Shown one piece after another: positions 19,087-29,359 of a stretch of DNA of 64,000 nt; within the stretch, counting starts at the first letter, position 1; each line of letters begins with the position of its first letter. Position numbers and translations under genes: made by a program. The stretch comes from an uncultured Fluviicola sp. (lineage in GTDB: Bacteria > Bacteroidota > Bacteroidia > Flavobacteriales_D > Crocinitomicaceae), in NCBI GenBank assembly GCA_913009205.1, contig CAJVYC010000006.1:62001-126000 (forward strand). The letters run 5' to 3'. Below the pieces are notes generated by a model. The model did not search any database. It saw only the letters and a list, made by a program, of their open reading frames with translations, and was not told where the DNA came from.

Positions 19087-21492
19087 ATGAATAGACATAT
19101 TCGCAAAGTAGCAATTATAGGATCTGGAGTAATGGGTTCAAGAATTGCCTGTCATTTCGCAAATATAGGATGCGAAGTTGAATTGCTAGATATCGTTCCT
19201 AGCGAACTAAACGGCCCTGAGAAGAAGAAAGAAGTTAGTATCGACTCTGATCAATTCAAAAATCGAATTGTAAATGAAGCACTAACTTCTTCTCTAAATT
19301 CCAACCCCTCTCCTATTTATAGAAAATCATTCGCTTCTCGAATTAGAACGGGGAATCTAACGGACGATTTGGCGAGAATAAAAGATTGTGATTGGATTAT
19401 CGAAGTTGTTATTGAACGCTTGGACATCAAACAACAAGTTTTCGAAAACATTGAAAAACATAGAACACCGGGAACGCTAATCACGACCAACACCTCTGGA
19501 ATCCCAATCAACTTAATGCTTGAAGGCAGAAGTAATGATTTCAAAAAGCATTTCTGTGGATCTCACTTTTTCAATCCACCGCGTTATTTGCAACTACTAG
19601 AAATTATTCCTTCGGAGGAAACCGATTCAGAAGTAATCGATTTCTTGATGGATTATGGACAACGTTTTCTTGGAAAGAAAACAGTATTTTGTAAAGATAC
19701 TCCGGCATTCATCGCCAATCGCGTTGGCGTGTATTCAATCATGTCATTGTTCCATGCCGTAGAAGAAATGGGATTGACTGTCGAAGAAGTTGATAAACTT
19801 TCAGGGCCAATTTTAGGCCGGCCAAAATCGGCAACGTTCAGGACATGTGATGTTGTTGGATTAGATACTTTGGTTCATGTAGCCAATGGACTAGAAGACA
19901 ATTGTCCAGACGACGAAGAAAAAGAACTTTTCAAATTGCCCGACTATATTTCAAAAATGGTCGAGAATGGATGGCTTGGATCAAAAACAAACCAAGGGTT
20001 TTATAAAAAAGTCAAGGATGAAAATGGCAAAAGTGAAATTCTGACTTTGGACTTAAATACGCTGGAGTACCGTAAAAAAGCAAGGGTTAAATTCCCTACG
20101 CTGGACATGGCCAAACCAATTGATGATCTTAAGACAAGAACCAAAATGCTTTTCATGGGAATGGACAAAGCGGGAGAATTTTACCGGAAATTGTTCGGTG
20201 GCCTTTTCGCTTACGTGTCGAACCGCCTTCCAGAAATCACTGATGACCTCTATAAAATAGACGACGCCTTAAAAGCTGGTTTCGGATGGGAACTTGGACC
20301 TTTTGAAACTTGGGACATCTTGGGGTTGGATCAAGGACTTAAAATGATTGACGGAGAGAATAAGAAGGCCGCAGCTTGGGTTTCTGAAATGAAAGAAACT
20401 GGAATTAAATCATTCTACAAGACTGAAAAGGGTGTTAAATATTTTTACAACGTCTCTTGCAAAGCGTACATTCCAATTCCAGGCGGAGAGGAAATCGTTT
20501 CACTAGAAGTACTTCGAAGTGAAAACAAAGTTTGGGGGAATTCTGACACAACAATAGTTGATATCGGAGATGGAATTCTGAACCTTGAGTTTCACACCAA
20601 AATGAATACCATTGGAGGCGGTGTAATTGAAGGCATCCAAAAAGCCCTGACACTTGCTGAAACAGAATACAAAGGACTTGTAATTTCAAACACTGGACAG
20701 AATTTCTCTGCCGGAGCAAATGTTGGAATGATCTTCATGATGGCAATCGAACAGGATTATGACGAATTGAACTTTGCCATAAAAACGTTCCAAGAGACAA
20801 TGATGAGGGTGCGCTACTCAAACATTCCAGTAGTTGTCGCGCCGCATAATATGGCTCTTGGAGGAGGTTGCGAAATTTCACTTCATGCCGATAAAGTAGT
20901 CGCACACGCTGAATTGTATATGGGACTTGTTGAATTTGGTGTTGGGCTGATTCCTGGCGGCGGCGGAACAAAAGAATTCGCAAAACGCTTGTCTGATGAA
21001 TACGTTGCTGGCGATATCAAAATCAACCGAATGAGAGAACGCTTTTTGACAATTGGTCAAGCAAAAGTATCGACTTCGGCTTATGAAGCTTTCGACCTTG
21101 GTTATTTAAGAGAAGGAATTGACGAAATAGTTGTAAGCCGCGAATACCAGCTTACACGAGCAAAAGAATCTTGTTTAAAAATGGCCAATAAAGGATATGT
21201 TGCTCCAAAACGAGAAAAGAACATCACCTTAATGGGACAAGAAGGACTCGGAATCGTTTATGTTGGAGCAAATACAATGTTCTCTGGAAATTATATGTCA
21301 GAACACGATCTTTTGATTTCTGAGAAGTTAGGATTCGTTCTATGTGGAGGAGATTTATCTCAAAACGAAACGGTTTCAGAACAATATGTTTTGGATCTGG
21401 AACGGAAAGCATTCCTTGAATTGTGTCAAGAAAAGAAAACACTTGAGCGCTTGGAAAGTATCGTTAAGAAAGGGAAAATATTAAGGAATTAG
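19087..21492 (+). CDS. 3-hydroxyacyl-CoA dehydrogenase/enoyl-CoA hydratase (beta-oxidation multifunctional alpha subunit)
   Basis: Rossmann motif VAIIGSGVMGSRIACHFANIGCEVELLD; HCDH region; C-terminal crotonase motif ALGGGCEISLHADKVVAHAELYMGLVEFGVGLIPGGGGT. Confidence 0.92.
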   Translation: MNRHIRKVAIIGSGVMGSRIACHFANIGCEVELLDIVPSELNGPEKKKEVSIDSDQFKNRIVNEALTSSLNSNPSPIYRKSFASRIRTGNLTDDLARIKDCDWIIEVVIERLDIKQQVFENIEKHRTPGTLITTNTSGIPINLMLEGRSNDFKKHFCGSHFFNPPRYLQLLEIIPSEETDSEVIDFLMDYGQRFLGKKTVFCKDTPAFIANRVGVYSIMSLFHAVEEMGLTVEEVDKLSGPILGRPKSATFRTCDVVGLDTLVHVANGLEDNCPDDEEKELFKLPDYISKMVENGWLGSKTNQGFYKKVKDENGKSEILTLDLNTLEYRKKARVKFPTLDMAKPIDDLKTRTKMLFMGMDKAGEFYRKLFGGLFAYVSNRLPEITDDLYKIDDALKAGFGWELGPFETWDILGLDQGLKMIDGENKKAAAWVSEMKETGIKSFYKTEKGVKYFYNVSCKAYIPIPGGEEIVSLEVLRSENKVWGNSDTTIVDIGDGILNLEFHTKMNTIGGGVIEGIQKALTLAETEYKGLVISNTGQNFSAGANVGMIFMMAIEQDYDELNFAIKTFQETMMRVRYSNIPVVVAPHNMALGGGCEISLHADKVVAHAELYMGLVEFGVGLIPGGGGTKEFAKRLSDEYVAGDIKINRMRERFLTIGQAKVSTSAYEAFDLGYLREGIDEIVVSREYQLTRAKESCLKMANKGYVAPKREKNITLMGQEGLGIVYVGANTMFSGNYMSEHDLLISEKLGFVLCGGDLSQNETVSEQYVLDLERKAFLELCQEKKTLERLESIVKKGKILRN

Positions 21493-21580
21493 AAATTCAC
21501 AATTATGAATTATTAGTTAGGGGTTAAGAGTTTAAAATGATCGTCTAACGGCTAAATTCTTTTAAAAAAAAATTAATAAA

Positions 21581-22756
21581 ATGGGAAGAGCATATATAGT
21601 AACTGGATATCGCACTGCTGTTGGAAAAGCGGGCAAAGGTGGATTTAGATTCTACAGACCTGACGATCTTGCAGCAAATGTTGTAAAACATATCATGTCA
21701 AAAGTTCCGCAATTGGACAAAGAACGCATTGATGATGTAATCGTTGGAAACGCAACTCCAGAAGCGGAACAGGGATTAAATATTGGGAGAATGATTTCAT
21801 TGATGGGATTGGACACTGTTAAAGTTCCAGGAATGACTGTCAATCGATATTGTTCCTCCGGATTGGAAACGATCGCAATTGCAACAGCGAAAATTGAAGC
21901 TGGAATGGCCAATTGCATTATTGCGGGAGGTGTTGAATCCATGTCAGTAATGGCGATGGGAGGATGGAGAATTGTTCCAAATCCAGCAGTTGGAAAGAAG
22001 AACCCGAATTGGTATTGGGGAATGGGATTGACAGCCGAAGCTGTTGCGAAAGATTTTAAAGTGAGCAGAGAAGATCAAGATGCATTCGCTTTGCAATCGC
22101 ATGAAAAAGCAATCGCTGCAATTAAATCCGGTCGATTCGAAGACGATATCGTGCCTATTGATGTGAAACACATTTTCCTTGATGAAAACGAAAAGCGTCA
22201 AGAAAAAATCTACACCGTTGATACAGATGAAGGTCCTCGATCAAGTAACTTAGAAGGACTTTCGCGATTGAGACCTGTCTTCGCAAATGGCGGTTCAGTT
22301 ACTGCTGGTAATTCATCGCAAACATCTGACGGCGCAGCATTTTGTCTTGTAATGTCTGAAGATATGGTGAATGAACTTGGACTGGAACCTATTGCAAGAC
22401 TGGCTTCTTACAGTGTTGTTGGCGTTGAACCAAAAATTATGGGTGTTGGACCAATTGATGCTATTCCAAAGGCCATAGCTGCTGCCGGATTAAAGCAAAA
22501 TGATATTTCTTTGGTTGAATTGAACGAAGCATTTGCTTCACAATCTTTGGCTGTGATTAGAGAAACTGGATTGAACCCTGATATAATCAACGTTAACGGA
22601 GGAGCAATTGCCCTAGGCCACCCACTAGGATGTACAGGAGCTAAATTGACAGTTCAGATAATGAACGAACTGAAAAAGCGCGACGAAAAATACGGAGTTG
22701 TGACAATGTGCATTGGAACTGGACAAGGTGCCGCAGGAGTGATCGAGATGTTGTAA
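21581..22756 (+). CDS. Acetyl-CoA C-acyltransferase (thiolase)
   Basis: Thiolase motifs NRYCSSGLETIAIA and NVNGGAIALGHPLGCTGAKL ... MCIGTGQGAAGVIE. Confidence 0.93.
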   Translation: MGRAYIVTGYRTAVGKAGKGGFRFYRPDDLAANVVKHIMSKVPQLDKERIDDVIVGNATPEAEQGLNIGRMISLMGLDTVKVPGMTVNRYCSSGLETIAIATAKIEAGMANCIIAGGVESMSVMAMGGWRIVPNPAVGKKNPNWYWGMGLTAEAVAKDFKVSREDQDAFALQSHEKAIAAIKSGRFEDDIVPIDVKHIFLDENEKRQEKIYTVDTDEGPRSSNLEGLSRLRPVFANGGSVTAGNSSQTSDGAAFCLVMSEDMVNELGLEPIARLASYSVVGVEPKIMGVGPIDAIPKAIAAAGLKQNDISLVELNEAFASQSLAVIRETGLNPDIINVNGGAIALGHPLGCTGAKLTVQIMNELKKRDEKYGVVTMCIGTGQGAAGVIEML

Positions 22757-22765
22757 CTTCGCAAC

Positions 22766-24064
22766 GTGAAAATCGAACATTTAATAAAAAACGCTGGGCA
22801 CCAAGAGCTACTTCCGATTCAAAAGAAGTGCATTGAGGCCTACCAAGAGAATTCAGAATTAATTTTGCTTTCTAAGACAGGATCTGGAAAAACAATTGCC
22901 TTTCTACTCTCCGTAATATCGAGAATAAGGGAAGATCAAGATTGTATTCAAGCCGTAATTATTGCTCCCACCAGAGAATTAACCCAACAAATTGATCAGG
23001 TATTTAGGTCATTGAAAAGTGGTTTGAAAGCCACACTTTGTTATGGTGGTCACTCTGTAAAAGACGAATCAAACAGTCTAAAAGCAATTCCAGAATTGGT
23101 TATTGCCACACCGGGTCGTTTGCTAGATCACATCGAAAGAGGGAACGTTAATCTTATCGATTGCGAAGCTTTGGTCATCGATGAATTTGATAAATGCCTT
23201 GAAATGGGATTTGATTACGAGATGGGTAAAATCACTCGTGAATTTAGTAAAGTAGAAAACATACTTCTCGCATCAGCAACGAAACCCGAAGACATTCCTG
23301 ACTATCTAAATTTTGATTCTCCCCACGTTCTTGACAACCTTATTGAAGATGATCTCATCAATATTGAAGAATTCGGAGTTCAATACAAAAGAAGCGTATT
23401 CAATGCGCTTGTAGAAACAGTTTGCAGTTTTGGAATCGAGAAATCAATTGTATTTTGTAATTACAGAGAAGTTGTTGAGGATGTTGTTAAGCGCTTAAAT
23501 GGCGAACGAATTTATAGCATCGGTTACCACGGAGGTTTGGATCAAGGGGAACGAGAACGCGCGTTAATAAAATTCCGAAATGGAAGTTACAACACCTTAG
23601 TTTGTACAGATCTTGGCGCTCGTGGATTGGACATTCCAGAAATCAAACACGTTGTTCATTATCAATACCCAAATAGCCTAGATGCATTTGTTCACCGCAA
23701 AGGAAGAACGGCGAGAATGTCAGAAGACGGCTCCTCTTACTTGTTCATTGGACCAGAAACACAATTGCCAGAATATTTGGAAGACCCCACTGATTCCTTC
23801 CGACCTGGAGAATACTTGGACACAACTCCTGAATGGGAAACATTGTATTTCAGTGCTGGAAAAAAAGAAAAAGTGAACAAGATTGATCTCGTTGGATTTT
23901 TATCGAAAAAAGGGCAATTGGGGAAAGGCGAAATTGGATTAATCACTGTTCTTGATCATACATCGTATGTTGCTGTGAAGAAATCAAAGGTGAAAAATGT
24001 TTTGAGTCTGATACGATCAGAAAGGATCAAAGGTAAAAAGTTGAAGATTGAGGTGTCAATGTAA
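22766..24064 (+). CDS. DEAD/DEAH-box RNA helicase
   Basis: SKTGSGKTIAFLL, APTRELTQQ, ATPGRLLDH, VIDEFDK (DEFD variant), HRKGRTAR; GTG start. Confidence 0.9.
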   Translation: MKIEHLIKNAGHQELLPIQKKCIEAYQENSELILLSKTGSGKTIAFLLSVISRIREDQDCIQAVIIAPTRELTQQIDQVFRSLKSGLKATLCYGGHSVKDESNSLKAIPELVIATPGRLLDHIERGNVNLIDCEALVIDEFDKCLEMGFDYEMGKITREFSKVENILLASATKPEDIPDYLNFDSPHVLDNLIEDDLINIEEFGVQYKRSVFNALVETVCSFGIEKSIVFCNYREVVEDVVKRLNGERIYSIGYHGGLDQGERERALIKFRNGSYNTLVCTDLGARGLDIPEIKHVVHYQYPNSLDAFVHRKGRTARMSEDGSSYLFIGPETQLPEYLEDPTDSFRPGEYLDTTPEWETLYFSAGKKEKVNKIDLVGFLSKKGQLGKGEIGLITVLDHTSYVAVKKSKVKNVLSLIRSERIKGKKLKIEVSM

Positions 24065-24069
24065 CCCTC

Positions 24070-25104
24070 TCATTTCTTACTGAACTTTGTATACTGAGCA
24101 CGAACCGTTTTTTCTGCTAGCTTATTCTGCACCGTAAACATAGAATTGTGCTTCCCTCCAGCGTATTGATGGTTTGGATACCACTTCCATAGAAAGCCAC
24201 CTGCGAAAAAATCCTGATCCCAAATATTATCATAGATTGCTGTTAATGCGCGAACTTGACTGCGCTGATCAATTTTTTCCTTTTTGGTGACACTATAATT
24301 CCAGGGAGTTGCTGCACACTTTCGAATACTTCGATAGCCGTATTCCGTGAATATTATTTTCCGATCGACTACTGAACTCAACGAATCAAAAACGGGAATG
24401 TACTTCGACCAACCCATATCCAAGTCTTTTTTCTTCGGAATACCAGCCTTACTAATAGGGAAGTAGGCATCAATTCCAATGTAATCAAGCTTCCCCCAAA
24501 ATTTCACATTTTCAAAGCAGTCCCAGTTTTCAGCATATGTCAATTTACCCTTATAAACTTCACGCACCTGCCTTATCAAGCGCAAAAACAGCTGAGGTCG
24601 ACTTTTCACAACCAGCTGCATTTCGGTTCCAATACAATACACTGCAGAATTCTCTTCCGCTGCAACCCTTGCAAAGGCGATGATATAAGCACCATAATCT
24701 TTTTCAAACTTCACCCGTTCCTCTTCAGATTTCATTTCAATTTTACCAGTAAAAACACCATTTGCCACCCAAATTTGGGGCTTGATCATTGTCTTCACTC
24801 CTTGCTTATGCAATTCTTGAATTGCAACCCGCGTTCCATTCAATCCTTCCCCTTCCCACTGATTATTATCTTCATAGAAAACGGTCCCAGAATCGTTATA
24901 AGGCATGAAACAATAAGGAATAACCGCAGCGTAATTTGCTCTAATCCTTAAAATTGGGGGAAGATGAATCGAGTCCAAAAGAAAGCGTTCTGAAACCAAG
25001 CTAACACCATTAACCCGATCATTAATAGTGTCTTGAGCAGATATGTTATTTGTCAAAACAAATAACAAAACTCCTAGTAAATATCTCAATCGTATTTCAT
25101 TCAT
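24070..25104 (-). CDS. Glycoside hydrolase, GH113-like, secreted
   Basis: Signal peptide; KTMIKPQIWVANGVFTG, YCIGTEMQ, LDYIGIDAYFPIS, IIFTEYGYRS pattern. Confidence 0.72.
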   Translation of the reverse strand: MNEIRLRYLLGVLLFVLTNNISAQDTINDRVNGVSLVSERFLLDSIHLPPILRIRANYAAVIPYCFMPYNDSGTVFYEDNNQWEGEGLNGTRVAIQELHKQGVKTMIKPQIWVANGVFTGKIEMKSEEERVKFEKDYGAYIIAFARVAAEENSAVYCIGTEMQLVVKSRPQLFLRLIRQVREVYKGKLTYAENWDCFENVKFWGKLDYIGIDAYFPISKAGIPKKKDLDMGWSKYIPVFDSLSSVVDRKIIFTEYGYRSIRKCAATPWNYSVTKKEKIDQRSQVRALTAIYDNIWDQDFFAGGFLWKWYPNHQYAGGKHNSMFTVQNKLAEKTVRAQYTKFSKK

Positions 25105-25143
25105 TTGCTTTCACAAAATACAACTACTAAATTTATTTTCTAT

Positions 25144-25155
25144 TATGCGTGCATA
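25144..25155. promoter_or_regulatory. Candidate operator TATGCGTGCATA upstream of acyl-CoA dehydrogenase
   Basis: 11/12 match to the site at 18972, same downstream TTATTTTACTAT block. Confidence 0.5.
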
Positions 25156-25203
25156 GCAATGTTATTTTACTATATTTATGACATAGTACCAAAATATTTA
25201 CAA

Positions 25204-26991
25204 ATGTCTGAAAACGAAAAGCCAATTAAAGGAGGGGAATTTTTAATTCGTAAAACATCCCCAGCTGATATATTTATTCCAGAAAACTGGACAGAAGAAC
25301 AACTAATGATTGCGGACATGTGCCATGATTTCATTGATACTGAAATACTTCCACATATGGATCGTATTGACTCAATGGAAGAAGGATTGATGCCATCGCT
25401 AGTTGAAAAAGCAGGCGCGCTTGGTCTATTAGGAATGTCAGTTCCTGAAGACTTAGGCGGGATGGGTGTGGATTTTAAGACTTCACTATTGGCAACCGAA
25501 TACCTCGCAAGTGGCTATTCATTTTCCGTGGCTTATGGTGCTCACACAGGAATTGGTACTTTACCTCTGCTCTACTACGGAACAGAAGATCAAAAGAAAA
25601 AATACATTCCAAAACTCGCTTCAGGCGAATGGAAAGCGTCTTATTGTTTAACTGAGCCTGGTTCTGGATCAGATGCCAATTCAGGAAAAACAAAAGCAGT
25701 GCTTACCGAAGATGGAAAACATTATGTTGTCAACGGTCAAAAAATGTGGATTACGAACGCTGGTTTCGCAAACCTATTCACGGTATTTGCAAAAATCGAT
25801 GACGATGATAAACTAACCGCATTCTTAATCGAAGCGGATTCGGAGGGAATCACGTTGAATCCAGAAGAAAAGAAAATGGGGATCAAAGGATCTTCTACAA
25901 GACAAGTTTTCTTCAACGATGTTAAAGTTCCAGTTGAAAACTTGCTTTCAGAAAGAGAGAACGGATTTAAGATCGCCCTGAACATATTGAACATTGGTAG
26001 AATTAAATTGGCCGCTGGAGTTATGGGTGGAGCGAAACAAGCCATCACAGAATCTGTCAGATACGCTAACGACCGCTTGCAGTTTGGTCGTGAGATCTCT
26101 AAATACGGTGCAATCCGATATAAACTTGCAGAGCAAACAATCAAAACATTTGTTAATGAATCAGCCATTTACAGAGCTGGACAAAACATTGATGATGCAA
26201 TTGCAGGTTATGTTGCTGCTGGAATGGACAAAGGCGAAGCGACATTGAAAGGAATTGAGCAATTCGCTCCCGAATGCGCAATCTTGAAAGTATCGGGATC
26301 TGAAGCTCTTGACTACGTCGTTGATGAAGCAGTTCAAATTTTTGGTGGAATGGGCTACTCAGCTGAATCTTCAGTTGAACGTGCGTACCGCGATGCTAGA
26401 ATCAATAGAATATTTGAAGGAACGAATGAGATCAATAGATTATTAACTGTCGACATGGTTCTGAAACGCGCTATGAAAGGCGAATTGGATTTGATGGGGC
26501 CTGCAATGGCGGTTGCCGGAGAATTAATGAGTATTCCTGAGTTTGGAGATAAACCAACAGATATTCTTGGAAATGAAACATTATACCTAGAAGGATTCAA
26601 GAAAACCGTTCTGATGGTTGCTGGATCAGCAGTTCAAAAATTAATGCAGTCCTTGTCAAAAGAACAAGAAGTTCTAATGAACATTGCCGATCTTTCAATC
26701 TATACGTATTTGGCTGAATCAGCTTTGCTAAGAGTTCAACAAATGATCGAGCTTAAAGGGGAAGAAGCGTGTGAAGCTCAAATCGCGATTGTAAAAACGT
26801 ATTTCTACGACGTAGCGGATGAAATCAGCAAAGCGGCTAAAGATGCAATCAATTCATTCGCAGAAGGTGACGAAGCAAAAATGATGTTGATGGGACTGAA
26901 GCGTTTCACGAAAACAGAACCGTTTAACCCGAAGGCAGCACGTCAGTTAATAGCGACGAGAATTATTGAAGCGAATAAGTATTGTTTTTAG
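25204..26991 (+). CDS. Acyl-CoA dehydrogenase family protein
   Basis: CLTEPGSGSDANSGKTKAV, FGGMGYSAESSVERAYRDARINRIFEGTNEINR; start trimmed to MSENEKPIKGGEF because the promoter/operator block lies upstream of it. Confidence 0.9.
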   Translation: MSENEKPIKGGEFLIRKTSPADIFIPENWTEEQLMIADMCHDFIDTEILPHMDRIDSMEEGLMPSLVEKAGALGLLGMSVPEDLGGMGVDFKTSLLATEYLASGYSFSVAYGAHTGIGTLPLLYYGTEDQKKKYIPKLASGEWKASYCLTEPGSGSDANSGKTKAVLTEDGKHYVVNGQKMWITNAGFANLFTVFAKIDDDDKLTAFLIEADSEGITLNPEEKKMGIKGSSTRQVFFNDVKVPVENLLSERENGFKIALNILNIGRIKLAAGVMGGAKQAITESVRYANDRLQFGREISKYGAIRYKLAEQTIKTFVNESAIYRAGQNIDDAIAGYVAAGMDKGEATLKGIEQFAPECAILKVSGSEALDYVVDEAVQIFGGMGYSAESSVERAYRDARINRIFEGTNEINRLLTVDMVLKRAMKGELDLMGPAMAVAGELMSIPEFGDKPTDILGNETLYLEGFKKTVLMVAGSAVQKLMQSLSKEQEVLMNIADLSIYTYLAESALLRVQQMIELKGEEACEAQIAIVKTYFYDVADEISKAAKDAINSFAEGDEAKMMLMGLKRFTKTEPFNPKAARQLIATRIIEANKYCF

Positions 26992-27590
26992 ATATGGTAA
27001 TTAACCAGAATAGAAAACCGTAGGTAACGATTGAAATTCCCTTTTACCTAATAGGAAGAATTGTATTAAAGCGTGATGAGTTCACTATTTCCTCTGATGG
27101 TTGTCTAATAAATCATATTGACGATTTTATGGAAAAGTTTGGTATGATGAAAAAAAGAAGGGATAAAAACGAATTGTTCTATCTTAACATGAAGCCATTA
27201 AGGACTACAAATAAAACGAAGAAGACTAATTGCAAATCTATATTATAAGATTGATCTAACGTATATAAATGTTATTATCACATTGGAATCCGTTTTAATG
27301 TAATAATATTTGTTTACCCCTTATTCCCCCCCATTTTTAGAGGTTTTTATTTTCTCAATTGTGGGATTCGAATTTTTTCTTCTCCATTACTTATTAAAGC
27401 TTATTGTTCCGCTTCAATTCAAAGAAGAAGTATATATAATAGTTCTGGAATTAAAATAATAGACGCACTGCTAACACAACTGGACCCCTTAGGGTTTCTA
27501 CTTCGAGAGATGACTTACGTGTTAACAAACATTATTCCTTTCTTCAAGAAAACAATTTTTATTACCCGAAACCGTTTTTTGATAAAAAAA

Positions 27591-28076
27591 CTACTTCTTC
27601 AACACAATCCCATCACCTGTAAACCCTAAAGCTGGCTTCGGCTCTGTAATCGCAGCAATCTCTTCAGCGCTTGCATTCACGTCCTCTAGGAAATGCTTTT
27701 GCAATTCAACTGAAACCGTATCCCAAAACGCAATTCCGTGAATGTACGCTCCTGTTCCTACTGGTGTTGCAGGTGGAATAGTAAAATGATCCTTGAAGCG
27801 AACCATAAACGATTCACCATTTCCTTTATCAACTTTCACAAAACAACCTGCCTTTGCACATACTTCGCTTAAATCAGCTTCAATTGTAAACTCCATTTCA
27901 CCCGATTGAGCTTCAAATGTCTTTACCATGTCTGCAACAGAAATTGCATTCTTGATGTCAACTTTATATTTTCCGTAACTCTTACCGAGCTTAACTTTAT
28001 CGTTTGAAGAGACGGTTGACACTGCGCAAGACAATGCGATAATTCCTCCAACTAGTAATAATGCTATTTTATTCAT
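27591..28076 (-). CDS. DUF4920-like lipoprotein/secreted protein
   Basis: MNKIALLLVGGIIALSCAVS signal/lipobox; GKSYGKYKVDIKNAISVADMV...EADLSEVCAKAGCFVKV pattern; start trimmed. Confidence 0.7.
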   Translation of the reverse strand: MNKIALLLVGGIIALSCAVSTVSSNDKVKLGKSYGKYKVDIKNAISVADMVKTFEAQSGEMEFTIEADLSEVCAKAGCFVKVDKGNGESFMVRFKDHFTIPPATPVGTGAYIHGIAFWDTVSVELQKHFLEDVNASAEEIAAITEPKPALGFTGDGIVLKK

Positions 28077-28137
28077 TTGATTGTATTTTGATTCTGCAAA
28101 TATCGCAAGAAGATTGACCAATTAGAAAGATAATCGC

Positions 28138-28192
28138 ATAAAAAAGCCACTTTATCTCGATTCAACCCGAGCCAAAATGACTTAGTTCTTTA
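28138..28192 (-). terminator. Imperfect intrinsic terminator
   Basis: Minus strand AAGTCATTTTGGCTCG-ggttgaat-CGAGATAAAGTGGCTTTTTT, 3' of the 28204-28578 gene. Confidence 0.5.
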
Positions 28193-28203
28193 TTTAGAAA
28201 TTC

Positions 28204-28578
28204 CTACTTTAAGTAAGAATCTATAAAATCATACAATTGTAATGTTTCATCATCAACCGTTACGTGGGTTACTTTGCACGCTGTAAGCAATCTTACCATA
28301 ACATAACGGTTCTTCAAAGTGTTATCAACCATTGTCAATGTCGCCTTGTGAGATGCCTCGTCAAAATCAACAGTAAACATACTTTTGTAATAACTTGCAC
28401 TCTTATCAATCGATTCTTTTGAAAGCGTTGATGGCAATGTGAACTCATATAAACCTGAAGTTTTACTTGCTGCTAAATCTTCCGCTCCTTTAAATGTAGC
28501 AATTTGATGTGCTTCTTGAGAAAAGCTGAATGATAAGAGACCAACAAGGAAGAATAATGTAGAAATAATTTTTTTCAT
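28204..28578 (-). CDS. Hypothetical secreted protein
   Basis: MKKIISTLFFLVGLLSFSFSQ signal peptide; ORF-track version extends artefactually over rnhB, so trimmed. Confidence 0.75.
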   Translation of the reverse strand: MKKIISTLFFLVGLLSFSFSQEAHQIATFKGAEDLAASKTSGLYEFTLPSTLSKESIDKSASYYKSMFTVDFDEASHKATLTMVDNTLKNRYVMVRLLTACKVTHVTVDDETLQLYDFIDSYLK

Positions 28579-28666
28579 CTGTTCAATTTTAATAATGACG
28601 ATAAATATCATGCAATAGTTGTACCGATTAGCCAAACTACAACTTTTTTTGCCAACTTTACGTCCG

Positions 28667-29272
28667 ATGGGAAGACTTTTACTATACAAAAACAGGAATC
28701 TTATTGAGGCTGGATGCGATGAAGCAGGACGTGGTTGTTTGGCGGGACCGGTTGTTGCCGCCGCCGTAATTTTACCAGCAGATTTCTCAAATGAAATCCT
28801 TGATGACTCAAAAAAATTAACGGAAGCAAAGCGTAATAAATTGCGTCCGATTATAGAAAAGGAGGCCCTCGCATTTGCTGTGGCTTTTGTTTCTGAAAAA
28901 GAAATTGACGAAATCAATATTTTAAACGCGAGCTTTCTTGCCATGCACAGAGCTGTTGCCCAATTGAACCAAAAACCTGAAATGCTCCTCATTGACGGGA
29001 ACCGGTTCACAACTTATGAAGGAATCCCCCACGAATGCATCATCAAGGGGGATGGAAAATTTTTGTCAATTGCTGCGGCTTCAATTCTTGCGAAAACTTA
29101 TAGAGATGAGTACATGGAAAATATCCATGAAGAATTTCCTTTTTACGACTGGAAACAAAACAAAGGGTACCCCACAAAAAAACACCGCAAAGCAATTCTT
29201 GAGAATGGCGATTGCATGCATCATAGGAAAACGTTCACTCTTCTTTCTAAAGATACATTATCGCTTTTCTAG
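28667..29272 (+). CDS. rnhB: Ribonuclease HII
   Basis: [23 protein letters not shown]...[11 protein letters not shown]...LLIDGNRF. Confidence 0.95.
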   Translation: MGRLLLYKNRNLIEAGCDEAGRGCLAGPVVAAAVILPADFSNEILDDSKKLTEAKRNKLRPIIEKEALAFAVAFVSEKEIDEINILNASFLAMHRAVAQLNQKPEMLLIDGNRFTTYEGIPHECIIKGDGKFLSIAAASILAKTYRDEYMENIHEEFPFYDWKQNKGYPTKKHRKAILENGDCMHHRKTFTLLSKDTLSLF

Positions 29273-29359
29273 AGTGCACAAGTAGTTGTTAATTTCTATA
29301 CGCTAAGGCCATCTTTCACTGGCTCTTTCTTCTTAATTTTAAAGCAAAATCACTCCCCT

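Noticed and set aside
25737-26168. 143-aa minus-strand ORF inside acyl-CoA dehydrogenase
   Set aside because: Antisense to a strongly supported enzyme.
27020-27250. Possible coding remnant ...GRIVLKRDEFTISSDGCLINHIDDFMEKFGMMKKRRDKNELFYLN...
   Set aside because: Short, no start codon and no recognised family; insufficient to call a pseudogene.
27250-27620. Long stop-free plus-strand frame of roughly 120 codons without a usable start
   Set aside because: AT-rich, low-information translation with no recognisable motif; a frame of this length is plausible by chance over six frames of the window.
28579-29010. N-terminal extension of the 268-aa minus ORF over rnhB
   Set aside because: Signal peptide MKKIISTLFFLVGLLSFSFSQ begins at 28578; the upstream part is antisense to rnhB.
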